A stretch of 64,000 nt of DNA, taken from an uncultured Oscillospiraceae bacterium (GTDB lineage Bacteria; Bacillota; Clostridia; Oscillospirales; Acutalibacteraceae). A program made the translations under genes and the position numbers. The notes beneath the pieces were generated by a model. It was not told where the DNA came from, made no database searches, and saw only the letters and a program-made list of their open reading frames with translations. Below, in pieces: positions 34,501 through 43,615 of this stretch. The stretch spans positions 1-64,000 of the forward strand of contig UQDP01000009.1 of assembly GCA_900539845.1 (NCBI GenBank), written 5' to 3'. Every line of letters begins with the position of its first letter. Position 1 is the first letter of the stretch.

Positions 34501-35070
34501 AACGTTCTCGTGTTTGATACCGAGGTTTATTCAAATACGGGCGGTCAGGCATCTAAGGCCACTCCTACCGGCGCAGTAGCACAGTTTGCCGCTTCGGGTA
34601 AGATCACAAAGAAAAAGGATCTTGCCAAGATCGCTATGTCTTACGGTTATATCTATGTTGCTCAGGTTGCTATGGGCGCTGATTATAATCAGTGTCTGAA
34701 AGCGTTCAAAGAGGCGGAGGCTTATAACGGTCCGTCACTTATCATCTGCTATGCTCCCTGTATCAACCATGGTATCAAGATGCCGTTCAACCAGGCAGAG
34801 CAGAAGAAAGCTGTTGCAGCAGGCTATTGGAATCTGTTCAGATTCAATCCCGATCTTGTTGAACAGGGCAAGAATCCGTTCAGCCTTGATTCCAAGGCTC
34901 CCACAGCTGATTATATTGAATTCATCAACGGTGAAACACGTTACTCTTCACTCAGAAGAAGCTTCCCCGACAAGGCGGATAAGCTGTTTGATATTGCTGC
35001 CAAGAACGCAGTTGCAAAATACAACGATCTTCTTCGCACGGTTGAGTATTACGCGCCTAAAAAGGATTAA
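31531..35070 (+). CDS. nifJ: pyruvate:ferredoxin (flavodoxin) oxidoreductase
   Basis: The 1179-residue single-chain PFOR converts pyruvate and CoA to acetyl-CoA and CO2, reducing ferredoxin. The order is: N-terminal TPP/pyruvate domain (TEVAAIYPITPSS, TYTASQGLLLMIPNMYK), gamma-type domain, two [4Fe-4S] motifs (CAQCNRCAMVCPH about 695-707 and CTGCASCANVCPT about 752-764), then the TPP domain with ACAGCGETPYAKL and NATGCSSIWGGS. All are intact. ATG 31531 follows CAGGAGG. It is the central energy enzyme and marks an anaerobe. Confidence 0.98.
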   Translation: MLQRKKKTMDGNNAAAHVSYAFTEVAAIYPITPSSVMAEVTDVLSSQSAKNIFGQSVKVQEMESEGGAAGAVHGSLSAGALTTTYTASQGLLLMIPNMYKIAGELLSSVIHVSARCVSTHALNIFGDHSDIYACRQTGYAMLCSNNPQEVMDLGAVAHLSTLKSSVPFLHFFDGFRTSHEIQKIEVWDYEDLKSMVDMDDVKRFRAHALNPEHPTLRGSAENSDIFFQHREACNKYYNDAVETTVMYMNMVNEKIGTDYKPFNYYGAPDAEHIIIAMGSVCDTIAETVDYLNARGEKTGLVKVHLYRPFSAKYLLDVIPSTVNKISVIDRTKEPGSIGEPLYLDVVAALKGSPFETTPIYHGRYGLGSKDTVPAHIIAIYNNMNADEPKEVFTIGIVDDVTNLSLEAGENIDTTPAGTTSCKFWGLGSDGTVGANKDSIKIIGDNTDKYAQGYFFYDSKKSGGITVSHLRFGDNPITSTYLINKANFVACHCPSYVTKYDMVQDLVPGGTFLLNCIWSPEELDKQLPAAMKRYIANNDINFYIINGIKIAEEVGLAGRASTILQSAFFTISGILPVDKAIELMKAKATAKFSKKGDAVVAANHQGIDRGSKEVIKVDVPESWKTAADEEKELEVKTDRPEMKKFVKEILDPVDHQKGDKIPVSKFVDMADGVYPQGSSAFEKRGIAVDVPEWDPASCAQCNRCAMVCPHAVIRPVALTAEELAAAPANTKSVDLKVPKDSGLKFALIVSTLDCTGCASCANVCPTKSLTMKPIASQMDSQPVFDALCDIDPKPEVASDKTIVSTQYLKPYLEFSGACAGCGETPYAKLATQLYGDKMYIANATGCSSIWGGSAPSTPYTVDKKGNGPAWSNSLFEDNAEFGLGMFLAQSQIRERLAKDALALKDTSVGDKVQAYLDTFHSTRGNDAPAKALIEALENTTFEGAEKEAAEDFLKDKSYAAKKSQWIFGGDGWAYDIGFGGLDHVLAQNQDVNVLVFDTEVYSNTGGQASKATPTGAVAQFAASGKITKKKDLAKIAMSYGYIYVAQVAMGADYNQCLKAFKEAEAYNGPSLIICYAPCINHGIKMPFNQAEQKKAVAAGYWNLFRFNPDLVEQGKNPFSLDSKAPTADYIEFINGETRYSSLRRSFPDKADKLFDIAAKNAVAKYNDLLRTVEYYAPKKD

Positions 35071-35128
35071 TCGGTAAATACTGGAATTGATTAACTGTAT
35101 ACACCTTTTGGTTTAAGCCAATTAACAA

Positions 35129-35158
35129 AACGGGACTTCACAAGAGGTCCCGTTTTTG
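35129..35158 (+). terminator. terminator of nifJ
   Basis: ACGGGAC pairs with GTCCCGT and is followed by TTTTGTT. Confidence 0.85.
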
Positions 35159-35213
35159 TTATAATTTTATATATGCATTAGATACAATTTGATTCACAGT
35201 ATAAGGTGTTTTT

Positions 35214-35987
35214 ATGTTTAATTTGCAAAAAGAGTCGTTCTTCATAGATCTTTCATATAAAAAACAATTTGATTATGATGTTATCATCGTTGCAGGTCAG
35301 TCCAATGCGGAGGGCTATGGAAAGCACGACCCAAAATATATCTACACACCGCATAGACCCATCTACGGATACAACGGCAAAAAAGGTGTGACTCTCGCGG
35401 GTGATAAGCAATACGGTATCGGTAATAAAGCTGCCTCTTTTGCTCTTTATTTTGCCGATAAATATGTTAAATCGGGCTGTCTTGCTTCCGGCAGATCCTT
35501 GCTTGTGCTGAACGCGGCAGTCGGCGGAACAGGCTTTTCGGATCACCGCTGGGGAAAAGGCGAAGACCTATCGGAGCGTCTGTACTTTCTTACTGAAAAA
35601 TTTTTACATAAAAACCCGAGAAACAGATCGGTTGCGTTTTTATGGCATCAGGGTGAAACAGATGTGCAGGAAAAGATGGATCCCCAAGCTTACGCGGAAA
35701 ATCTTAAAGTTATAGTAGAGCGTGTGCGCAGGATAACGCAGAATCCCTTTCTTCCGTTTATCAGCGGAAATATGGTTCCCTCATGGATGTCTGAAAATCC
35801 TTTTTCATACGAGATCGCGGATGCGACGCGTTTGTTGATGAAAAACCTGCCTTTCTGCGCGTATGTTGAAACAGACGGATTAATCGGAAATCCCGGAGAA
35901 GATCATATTCACTTTTCGCGCTCAAGCTGCGCCGAACTCGGCGGAAGATATTTTGAAAAATACTGCGATATATTGAAAAGAAGATAA
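35214..35987 (+). CDS. SGNH-like carbohydrate esterase (sialate O-acetylesterase/CE6-like domain)
   Basis: The 257-residue protein has IIVAGQSNAEGYG (nucleophile Ser in the GQSN block), NAAVGGTGFSDHRW, FLWHQGETDV and, near the C-terminus, DHIHFS with the catalytic Asp/His pair. This is the SASA/DUF303 fold, which removes O-acetyl groups from sialic acid or xylan. There is no signal peptide. It lies upstream of an AraC gene, metallophosphoesterase and MFS transporter, so a glycan-derived substrate is plausible. Confidence 0.85.
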   Translation: MFNLQKESFFIDLSYKKQFDYDVIIVAGQSNAEGYGKHDPKYIYTPHRPIYGYNGKKGVTLAGDKQYGIGNKAASFALYFADKYVKSGCLASGRSLLVLNAAVGGTGFSDHRWGKGEDLSERLYFLTEKFLHKNPRNRSVAFLWHQGETDVQEKMDPQAYAENLKVIVERVRRITQNPFLPFISGNMVPSWMSENPFSYEIADATRLLMKNLPFCAYVETDGLIGNPGEDHIHFSRSSCAELGGRYFEKYCDILKRR

Positions 35988-36035
35988 CTTAATGGATTCA
36001 AGTCAAAACTTCAAACTAAAATCAAGGTGATCAGC

Positions 36036-36851
36036 GTGTTTGAAAATCTAAAAAAGATATCTGTTCCGATTCCCGGAGAGCATAGCAAAAAGCCGCTTTC
36101 GATCAATTTAGTAGGCGAAACGATTTGTGATGAAAAATTTAATATTAAGAGGGAAAGCAGCGATCTGATCTCTCTGGAATACATCGTTGACGGATATGGT
36201 ACCCTTGAAATTAACGGGCAGGTCCTGAAACCGGAGAAAGGCGATGTTTTCTTTTTGCCTATGGGAAGCAGACATCATTATTTTTCACAGCGGGAAAACG
36301 GCTGGCACAAGTACTTTATTTCGTTTTACGGAAAAATGGCTGATGCGCTTATAGAAAATTATCTGCCTGAAGACACATATCTTTTTAAAGGCGTGTTTCT
36401 TGAAAAAAATTTCCGAAGGGTGTTCGATATCGCTTTCAACACGGAAAGTCTGTCGGAAACAGAGCAGCTTCTGGGCGTTGAGCTTTTCAAGATATTTTCT
36501 TCACTGTATGAGAAACGCACCGTGGATCAGCTGGATTTTGCTGATAAGATAAAAAGAAATATAGAAAATCATCTGGATGATGAATTTAATCTGGATGCTT
36601 TGTGCAGTTATATGAATTATTCAAAAAATCATATTATTAATGTGTTTTCCGATAAATTCGGAAAGACGCCGTATCAGTATTATCTTGAATGTAAAATCAA
36701 TCTTGCAAAGGATTATCTTCTGAATACCAATCTCACGATATCAGAAATTGCATCTGCACTTTCCTATTCTAATCCGCAATATTTTTCGCTTTGTTTTAAG
36801 AAAATGACGGGATATTCTCCCCGGAATTACAGAATCAATGCAAAAATGTGA
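36036..36851 (+). CDS. AraC-family regulator with N-terminal cupin
   Basis: The 271-residue protein has a cupin-type sensing domain (GYGTLEINGQVLKPEKGDVFFLPMGSRHHYFS) and a C-terminal double HTH (LDALCSYMNYSKNHIINVFSDKFGKTPYQY and ISEIASALSYSNPQYFSLCFKKMTGYSP). This is a sugar-responsive AraC layout. GTG 36036 is preferred because AAGGTGA lies six bases before it; GTG 36027 is also in frame. It probably activates the phosphoesterase and transporter genes downstream. Confidence 0.88.
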   Translation: MFENLKKISVPIPGEHSKKPLSINLVGETICDEKFNIKRESSDLISLEYIVDGYGTLEINGQVLKPEKGDVFFLPMGSRHHYFSQRENGWHKYFISFYGKMADALIENYLPEDTYLFKGVFLEKNFRRVFDIAFNTESLSETEQLLGVELFKIFSSLYEKRTVDQLDFADKIKRNIENHLDDEFNLDALCSYMNYSKNHIINVFSDKFGKTPYQYYLECKINLAKDYLLNTNLTISEIASALSYSNPQYFSLCFKKMTGYSPRNYRINAKM

Positions 36852-36953
36852 TAATTTATATTCTTTTTGTGATTAATATAAATGAAAAATAGCTGTTTTT
36901 GTGATATTTTATTATAAGAGGCATTTTATTCTGCCGGAAAGAAGGTGAATTAA

Positions 36954-38312
36954 ATGAAAGATCTTTCATTTTATCTCGTTACCGATACGCATTATTATGA
37001 TACATCGTTTAAAGCAAGCGGTCCGGCTTATGAGAGAAGGAGCCGCACGGATCAGAAATGCGTGGCGGAGACCGGCGCAATCATTGATGCCGGATTTGCA
37101 CAGATAGCCGCAGATAAAGACGCGGATATCATTCTCATTCCCGGTGACCTTGTTTACAGAGGCGAATATCAGAGCCATGTGGGCTTCAGGGAAAGACTGT
37201 ATAAGCTTAAAGAGCAGGGCAAAAGAATTTATCTTATAACCGCCCGCCACGATTATGCTGAAAATCCCGTTGAATTCGACGGCGAAGAGGAGATACCCGT
37301 AAAAGGAATGGAACGCAGTGACCTGCGTGATTTTTACGGGGATTTCGGATTTGATGAGGCTATTTCGGAGCATCAAGAGTCCATGTCTTACGTGGTTCAG
37401 CTTCAGCCGGGTTACAGACTGCTTGCGTTGAACTGTGACGGAGACTGCAAAGATTTCAAAGGCCTTTGGGACGATCAGATGAGGTGGGCGCTTGATGAAA
37501 TTAAAAAGGCGCATGACGCCGGTGATTACATATTTGCTATGACCCATTATCCGCTGCTCCCGTTTTCGCCTGTTATGAATTTTATAGGAGACGCTAAGTT
37601 GACCGACTGGGAAAAGCGTGCAAATGAATTTGCGGACGCCGGTATGAATCTGATTTTTACAGGCCATATGCACGCCCAGGCACTTACTCAATACACAACT
37701 GAAAAAGGGAATACCATAACGGATATTCAGACGGGCTGCTTTGTCGGTTGCCCCTGCGCTTACCGCCGTGTTGTGATGGATGATGAAAAGATAACCGTAA
37801 AGTCATACACGATCCATGATTTCGACTGGGATAAAGGCGGCAGATCCGCGTCTGAGTATTTTCAGTGGCGTTTTGACAGGATGATCCTTGATATAGTGGA
37901 CGCTATGGCTTATGATTTTGCGTTCTTCACAAGACTTTTCGGCGGTCCGGAAAAGAATAAAAAACTGAAAATACCGGTAACAATAGCCGGAAAGATCCTG
38001 CAGAAGCTCACGCTCGGCGGAGTCGGAAGACTGCTTTGCTTCAAGGTCGATCCTACAATCAAGCACAAGCTTCTGAAAGATACCGCTGTAGAACTTGTCA
38101 GGAATATTTTTGTAGGCGATGAGCCTTATGTTCGGGGAACGCCTATGTATAACGCCGTAAACAGCTTTTTAAGCAGGCTTTCGCCTGTTCTTCATATCGT
38201 AGAAAACAAGCTCGGCGAAAAACAGCCGCTTCTGGCTGATATCAAGGGCTTTGTGCTTTCTATGATCGGTGATGAAAAGCAGATGGATTATGATGCTGTG
38301 CTGAAAAAGTAA
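36954..38312 (+). CDS. calcineurin-like metallophosphoesterase
   Basis: The 452-residue protein has TDTHYYD, IPGDLVYRGE, a third motif written ITARHDY in place of the usual GNHD, MTHYPLLP and FTGHMHAQ. The Gly-Asn of GNHD is replaced by Ala-Arg, which may reduce or alter metal chemistry. The C-terminal 150 residues form an extra helical domain of unknown role. There is no signal peptide. AAGAAGGTG precedes the ATG, and the MFS gene follows 18 bases after the stop. Confidence 0.82.
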   Translation: MKDLSFYLVTDTHYYDTSFKASGPAYERRSRTDQKCVAETGAIIDAGFAQIAADKDADIILIPGDLVYRGEYQSHVGFRERLYKLKEQGKRIYLITARHDYAENPVEFDGEEEIPVKGMERSDLRDFYGDFGFDEAISEHQESMSYVVQLQPGYRLLALNCDGDCKDFKGLWDDQMRWALDEIKKAHDAGDYIFAMTHYPLLPFSPVMNFIGDAKLTDWEKRANEFADAGMNLIFTGHMHAQALTQYTTEKGNTITDIQTGCFVGCPCAYRRVVMDDEKITVKSYTIHDFDWDKGGRSASEYFQWRFDRMILDIVDAMAYDFAFFTRLFGGPEKNKKLKIPVTIAGKILQKLTLGGVGRLLCFKVDPTIKHKLLKDTAVELVRNIFVGDEPYVRGTPMYNAVNSFLSRLSPVLHIVENKLGEKQPLLADIKGFVLSMIGDEKQMDYDAVLKK

Positions 38313-38330
38313 TTCAAAGGGGTAAATTTT

Positions 38331-39770
38331 ATGGAAAATGTAATTGCTTCTCCTGTTTCCCAGGAGAAAAAATATGTTAAAATAAAAGAATTCGTGCTCT
38401 ATTTGTTTGCCGTGTTCTTTTATACGAATATGACGGGCATGATAGGTTCTTACAGAAGCGCTTATCTTGTCAATGTGCTGAGACTCAGTGACAGCGAGGT
38501 TTCGTTGTTCAACACGCTTGTAAGCATCATTCCGTTTGTGCTGAATTTCTTTATAACAATGTATATTGACGGCAGACGGCCGGGCAAACGGGGAAAATTC
38601 AGACCGCTTGCCTTTTTGGTTGCAATACCCTGCGGCGCATTGCTTGTGCTTAGCTTTTGGGCGCCGCCGGGGCTTTCAGGCTCTCTTCTTCTTGTTTATG
38701 TAACTGCTATTGCTGTGCTTTGGGCAGTAGCCACGAATTTCGGTGATTCCATAAACAAGGTCGCAAATGTTATGACTCCAAATCTGAAAGAAAGGGATAC
38801 GCTTCTTGCTTTTAGAAGTATCTGTTCGGCAGTCGGAAACTCCGCACCGCTTGTCATTATACTCGTGATCGGTCTGATTTGGAAGGATGAGGGAACGCAG
38901 TATATTATCGGTGCGGCGCTCTGCGCTGTCATAGGCACGATTCTTCTCTTTGTCGGTACCAAGACGATAAAGGAACGTGTTGCCTACAGTGGCAACAGGA
39001 AAAATCCTCTCATTGGAATCAAAGATGTGCTTGTAAATAAGTATGCTTGGGTAATCATCATTTCTGAATTTTTGAAAAACTTCAGAGGAATCGCCACATA
39101 CATGGGTGTGTTTATGGCTGCAGCGCTGCTTGGCAGCACGAGCCAGTTTCTGTGGTTCGGTCTTCCGACGGGTATAGGCACTGCTGTGGGAATGCTCCTT
39201 ATAAACTTCCTGCTTAAAAAGTTTAATTCAAAAGTGCTCTATATTGCCAGCGGTATTTATTCAATAGTTGTAAACGGAATCGCTTTTGCAGTAGGGTATG
39301 TTTATTTCAATAATCCCAGCACTGTACTTCAGATTGTGTTTATATTCTTCCTATTCCTTATAGGACTTCAGTTCGGCGCATCAAACCTTCTGCCCAGCAT
39401 GTTTCAGGCGGATGTGCTTGAGGATATCGAAGTCAAAACAGGTAAAAGACTTGACGCGACCCTGCCGTTTGTAATAGGAATCTTCACAATGATAAGCGGC
39501 ACGATCGCTCAGGCTCTTGCGCCGGGAATCCTTTACGGTGATCATTCGATTATCGGCTATATTCAGCCTACCGATGCTATACCGGAACCGGAGCAAAGCA
39601 TTCAAACAAAAGTTATGATGCTTTTCTTCTACACTGTTTTCCACGGCATTATGATGTTCCTTGCCGGCGTTCCGTTCTTCTTCTATAAACTTACGGGTAA
39701 ACGTAAGGAAGTAATTCATGAAAAAGTGCTTGAGATGAGGGCACAGTTTGAAGCGGAAAATAAAGAGTGA
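38331..39770 (+). CDS. MFS transporter (GPH/sugar-type)
   Basis: The 479-residue protein has about 12 membrane helices, a long charged loop after helix 2 (MYIDGRRPGKRGKFRP), a motif resembling the GPH family, and a cytoplasmic tail rich in Glu/Lys. It probably imports a glycoside or uronide by cation symport. It is cotranscribed with the metallophosphoesterase. The substrate is not deducible. Confidence 0.8.
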   Translation: MENVIASPVSQEKKYVKIKEFVLYLFAVFFYTNMTGMIGSYRSAYLVNVLRLSDSEVSLFNTLVSIIPFVLNFFITMYIDGRRPGKRGKFRPLAFLVAIPCGALLVLSFWAPPGLSGSLLLVYVTAIAVLWAVATNFGDSINKVANVMTPNLKERDTLLAFRSICSAVGNSAPLVIILVIGLIWKDEGTQYIIGAALCAVIGTILLFVGTKTIKERVAYSGNRKNPLIGIKDVLVNKYAWVIIISEFLKNFRGIATYMGVFMAAALLGSTSQFLWFGLPTGIGTAVGMLLINFLLKKFNSKVLYIASGIYSIVVNGIAFAVGYVYFNNPSTVLQIVFIFFLFLIGLQFGASNLLPSMFQADVLEDIEVKTGKRLDATLPFVIGIFTMISGTIAQALAPGILYGDHSIIGYIQPTDAIPEPEQSIQTKVMMLFFYTVFHGIMMFLAGVPFFFYKLTGKRKEVIHEKVLEMRAQFEAENKE

Positions 39771-39796
39771 TTCAAAAGTTTGACGTAATCAATAAC

Positions 39797-39834
39797 AAAG
39801 GTCCGTGCTGTGAACAGCACGGGCCTTTCTTGTT
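39797..39834. terminator. bidirectional terminator between the MFS gene and lepB
   Basis: AAAGGTCCGTGCTG pairs with CAGCACGGGCCTTT around TGAA, followed by CTTGTTCTT. Confidence 0.8.
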
Positions 39835-39857
39835 CTTGCAGTGAACTTCATCAGATT

Positions 39858-40724
39858 TTACTTAAGCATTTCAAATTCAGGGTAATATTTGAATTTTGCT
39901 TCTCCAAGGATCTTACTTTCTTTAACATAGGCATTATCCCAGAATCTTGAATCGTGTGATCTGTTTCTGTTGTCTCCCATGCAGAAATACAGATTTTCCG
40001 TAACAACATATTCACCGCTGCTATTCGGTTCGCAGTATTTGTCGGTAAATCCCGCAAATCCTACCCGCATTCCGTTTTCGGCATAGCAGTTGATTCCGTC
40101 CGTAGTTATGGTTTCTCCCTTTTCGGGAATATAATACGGTCCGTAATTTCCTGTGGGCGTTTCGGTGGTAATGAAGCTCTGATCTGTTTCAGTTGTGTTG
40201 CCGTTTTTGTCCGTAACATAGGCGATGCCGTCAATGACCTCAACCGTTTCACCCGGCAGGCCGATCACTCTTTTAACGAATATCTGGCTCTCGTCGTCAG
40301 GATAATCAAAAAGGATAATGTCGTATCGCTGCGGTTCCTTGTTGATGTAGGCAAGGCGGCTTGCAATGATTCTGTCCTGCTCGTTTATGGTGTTCATCAT
40401 GGAGCCGGTAGGAACAACGGCGTTCGCAAACACGAACATCTTCAAAAGAACGGCAACGATTACAGCTATAACGATCGGAAGCAGAAAATCAACTGCTTCC
40501 TGAAGCTTGCTTTTCGGCTTTTTTTCTTTTTTCTTTTTTTTGCCTTTTACAGCCGGGGCGGCCGTTTGTTCGGAAACAACCCTGCTTTCAATTTCATCGA
40601 TCTGCTTTGTGACGCTGATCTCGGGGTTTATGCTGGTGTTGAAATATTTCGCTCCGCAGTTGGGGCAGGTAATCCAGTCCGCATTTTCCTCAATGCCTTC
40701 AAAACCGCATTTTTTGCATTTCAT
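39858..40724 (-). CDS. lepB: signal peptidase I with an N-terminal zinc ribbon
   Basis: The 288-residue S26A protease has the catalytic Ser in VPTGSMMNTI (about residue 107), the general-base Lys in FVKRVIGLPGE (about 153), and a late GDNRNRSHDSR box. Residues 1-30 form a zinc ribbon (CKKCGFEG...CPNCGAKYF). A cytoplasmic linker (KGKKKKKEKKPKSK) and a membrane helix follow. Signal peptidases of usual length lack the ribbon. The ATG directly abuts the stop of the glycosidase gene (40725-40727). Confidence 0.93.
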   Translation of the reverse strand: MKCKKCGFEGIEENADWITCPNCGAKYFNTSINPEISVTKQIDEIESRVVSEQTAAPAVKGKKKKKEKKPKSKLQEAVDFLLPIVIAVIVAVLLKMFVFANAVVPTGSMMNTINEQDRIIASRLAYINKEPQRYDIILFDYPDDESQIFVKRVIGLPGETVEVIDGIAYVTDKNGNTTETDQSFITTETPTGNYGPYYIPEKGETITTDGINCYAENGMRVGFAGFTDKYCEPNSSGEYVVTENLYFCMGDNRNRSHDSRFWDNAYVKESKILGEAKFKYYPEFEMLK

Positions 40725-43067
40725 TTAATTTCTGCGCCTCTTTCTTGATTTCTTTAATATTCCGCCCAGCTCAACGATTTCATTATACGCAGCTGCGGAA
40801 TTTTTTATTCTGAAGCCCTCCGCGTCGCTGGTAAGTTCTGTGGAAAGCACTGCTTTCACTTTTTTCTCATATCCTGAGCAGTCAAGAGAACGGTCTATAT
40901 AGATCTTAGCCATTGCATTTTTTTCACGTACTATGGTTATCGTGTGGCTTGAACCGCTAATTGAATTTTCGGACCTCAGTCTGAGAGTGCCTAAACGCAC
41001 GCACACGAACCCTTTCTCAACACTGATCATTATGTCGTTATTCTGACATATGATACCGTCTGTTCCGTCATAGTCAAAGGTTATCGTGAAAGCATTGCAT
41101 TCGTCAGTATCCGAATACCGTTTATCTTCTTTTCCGAATTGAAAGATCTTCACTTCAAACGGCGCGAGCGTAAGGTTTATTTTATCGTTATAATTGTAAA
41201 CATCTGAGCTTTCCGCGCCGTTTTTATTCAATACATTATAACGGCGCACTCCCTTCAGGTCCTCGGGGCAGCCCATAAGCTTGTTGAGCGTGAGCGTAAG
41301 CGGCGCCGATTCATTCGTCGGATTTCTCAGCGCTATAACGCCTTCGCCGCTGCGAGTCCATGAGGCGTAGCAGTATATGTTATTCTCAGCCGGATTGCCG
41401 CCCAGCATAACGGCGTTTTTAAGAATGTGGTGATTCGCTCTCTGCCAGTTGAGCACGCGCGCCAGTATCTGCCATTTTTCCTCATTCATCATACTTTCGG
41501 AAATGTAAAGCTCATTGAGAGCAGCGCCGCGGCAGGCGTTCCAGAAAAACGCCTTTTCAAATTCGGAGTCGGTATAGTCAAGGTGTGCCTCGCGCCCGTA
41601 AATCGGCTCGTGATTGTAAATGTTTGAAAGCGGGAACTGAAGTCCTCTTGTAACAATGAAGTCATAGTATATGGAGTCGCGGTAGGTCAGTTCGGCATCC
41701 ACCTGCGCCTGTTCACCCTTGGGATAATTTTCCGCGAAGCCGATATCCAGACTGTTCTGAAGCCATATGGAATTGACATACTGAAGCCACCACGGAGAGG
41801 GGTTGACATAGCAGGTAAAGTTTATCCAAAGCTCTTTTCCCTGCTTTTTTCTGACTTCGCGCATCGCCTTGAATATCCTGATCCAGCGCCGCCAAAGCTC
41901 GGTCACGAAATACATATCGTGATCTCCGCCCGTGATGTGGTCATGTTTCTGGTTTTTACACGGTTTTAAACAAAAGCCGTCCAGCTTCCAGTAAGCAATA
42001 TCGTTTTCTTTTGTTGCTCTGACAAGAAATTCTTCAAGGTTTTTAAGATATGTTTTTGAGCAGACGCAGATATCGTCCGACTCTGCGTTATAATATCCGT
42101 TTCCCGCGCGTTCTATTCGTTTTGCGAATTTGGAATTGTAATTATATCCGCCGCGCGGACCGAGCCATAAGCCGAATGCACTGCCAAGACACTTTGTAAG
42201 ATAACTCAGATCGAGAACGCCGTTCGGGAATTTTTTCTGGTTCATACTCCAGAAATCCGCCTTGTAGTTGTTCCAGCCGTCATCAATAACGTATCCGTCA
42301 AGCGGAGGAATACCATGTGAAGAAAGCCGGCTCTCCGTTTTGTAAAAGGCAGACTGGATGTTATCGGCGTCAATATCCATCATTCGGTCATACCAAGTGT
42401 TATATTGAACACGAAAATCGGATTTAACGGCGATCGTGTCTATATATTCAAAAAACGCTTGCTTCAGATCAACCATCATCGCGCTTTTTGCGGCGCCCAT
42501 AACGGTTGTGGGGCACACGATTTTTCTTTCCGCGCTTTTTCCTATAAAATAAAATATCTGACCTCTGCCATGGTAAACACCGTTTTTTGTGGCAGGGAAA
42601 ACACAGCCGAAAAACAGGCTGTCGATATAAAACGGCTGCCCCAGATCCGAATAGAATGCATCGGTCTCCGTAGGGCCTCCGTTTGCGGTATAAGAGGTTT
42701 TTGAGTTTACGATCCCGATATTTTCCAGCAAAACATAATCGATCGTTTTGGGCTCGCTCTGCTCAATGGCGATCTGCTTTTCCAGCGTATCGCCGTCGGA
42801 GCCTATACGGTAGCTCATTGTAACGGTCGTGTGCATTTCTTCCACAAAACGGAAAAAGAGTTTGCCGTCTTTTTCAACCGCTTCGCTTACAGCCAGATTC
42901 TTGGAGGAAAGCGTATCGCCGTCTGTGAATTTGATTTCAAATTCACTGCCGCTGCCGTCGGGAATAAAGTTCATTCCCGAATAAGTATTTATGATCTGGG
43001 AGGCATACAGATAGCCGTCTGTAACCTTGAATTCCCGTTCAAGTTTGCCGCTTTTAAGTTTAAACAT
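40725..43067 (-). CDS. clan GH-D-like glycoside hydrolase
   Basis: The 780-residue protein has an N-terminal beta-sandwich, a TIM barrel with LDGYVIDDGWNNYK, FGLWLGPRGGYN and YWKLDGF (likely nucleophile Asp), then a C-terminal beta-domain with FEVKIFQFG. The pattern resembles alpha-galactosidase or alpha-N-acetylgalactosaminidase families, but I cannot name the GH family. No signal peptide, so it acts inside the cell. It sits between the TSCPD gene and lepB on the minus strand. Confidence 0.78.
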   Translation of the reverse strand: MFKLKSGKLEREFKVTDGYLYASQIINTYSGMNFIPDGSGSEFEIKFTDGDTLSSKNLAVSEAVEKDGKLFFRFVEEMHTTVTMSYRIGSDGDTLEKQIAIEQSEPKTIDYVLLENIGIVNSKTSYTANGGPTETDAFYSDLGQPFYIDSLFFGCVFPATKNGVYHGRGQIFYFIGKSAERKIVCPTTVMGAAKSAMMVDLKQAFFEYIDTIAVKSDFRVQYNTWYDRMMDIDADNIQSAFYKTESRLSSHGIPPLDGYVIDDGWNNYKADFWSMNQKKFPNGVLDLSYLTKCLGSAFGLWLGPRGGYNYNSKFAKRIERAGNGYYNAESDDICVCSKTYLKNLEEFLVRATKENDIAYWKLDGFCLKPCKNQKHDHITGGDHDMYFVTELWRRWIRIFKAMREVRKKQGKELWINFTCYVNPSPWWLQYVNSIWLQNSLDIGFAENYPKGEQAQVDAELTYRDSIYYDFIVTRGLQFPLSNIYNHEPIYGREAHLDYTDSEFEKAFFWNACRGAALNELYISESMMNEEKWQILARVLNWQRANHHILKNAVMLGGNPAENNIYCYASWTRSGEGVIALRNPTNESAPLTLTLNKLMGCPEDLKGVRRYNVLNKNGAESSDVYNYNDKINLTLAPFEVKIFQFGKEDKRYSDTDECNAFTITFDYDGTDGIICQNNDIMISVEKGFVCVRLGTLRLRSENSISGSSHTITIVREKNAMAKIYIDRSLDCSGYEKKVKAVLSTELTSDAEGFRIKNSAAAYNEIVELGGILKKSRKRRRN

Positions 43068-43086
43068 ATTCTGTTCCTTTTCCGCT

Positions 43087-43347
43087 TTATTTGTTTTTGG
43101 TTTCTATCTGAGAAAGCGCTCTCGCGAGCTGGTCGGGGCAGGAGGTCTGCTTAAATCCGCACTTAATGCCCGAAAGCGTGTCCTTTACCTCTTTAACGCT
43201 TTTTCCTTTTACAAGCGCGCATATGCCTTTGAGATTTCCGTTGCAGCCGCCTGTAAATGTAACGTTTTCTATTGTTTTACCGTCGTCTGAGATGTCTATG
43301 GTGATCTGGCTGGAACAGGTTCCCGCCGTTTTGTATGTATATGTCAT
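43087..43347 (-). CDS. TSCPD domain protein
   Basis: The 86-residue protein carries the namesake TSCPD motif near its C-terminus and a GGCNGNLKGI segment, matching the TIGR03905 type family of small redox or RNR-related proteins of unknown function. ATG 43347 is preferred over the GTG at 43356 because AGGGAA lies about ten bases upstream of it. It heads the minus-strand group with the glycosidase and lepB. Confidence 0.88.
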   Translation of the reverse strand: MTYTYKTAGTCSSQITIDISDDGKTIENVTFTGGCNGNLKGICALVKGKSVKEVKDTLSGIKCGFKQTSCPDQLARALSQIETKNK

Positions 43348-43481
43348 AATGTTCACTTTCCCTAAAAAGATATTCTGAATTATATAATATAATACATTAT
43401 ATTATAATCAATATTAAAAATCATTTCAATAATAAATTATTACATGTTTTTAAATTTATAAAAATTATGTTTACTTTAATC

Positions 43482-43510
43482 TTGAAATGAATCATGGCTT
43501 ATGATATTAT
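43482..43510 (+). promoter_or_regulatory. promoter of the iolGDE operon
   Basis: TTGAAA (43482-43487), 17 bases, TATTAT (43505-43510), with TGA before the -10. The rest of the 268-base gap 43348-43615 is AT-rich, with no other feature seen. Confidence 0.75.
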
Positions 43511-43615
43511 AAAAATAATTTAAAAAACAGAAATTCCTGCGGTTTTGTTCAGGCGAAAATTCGGGCATATCCGTATGTTTTTCTGCAAATATTCAGTATA
43601 AAAGGGGTAATGATC

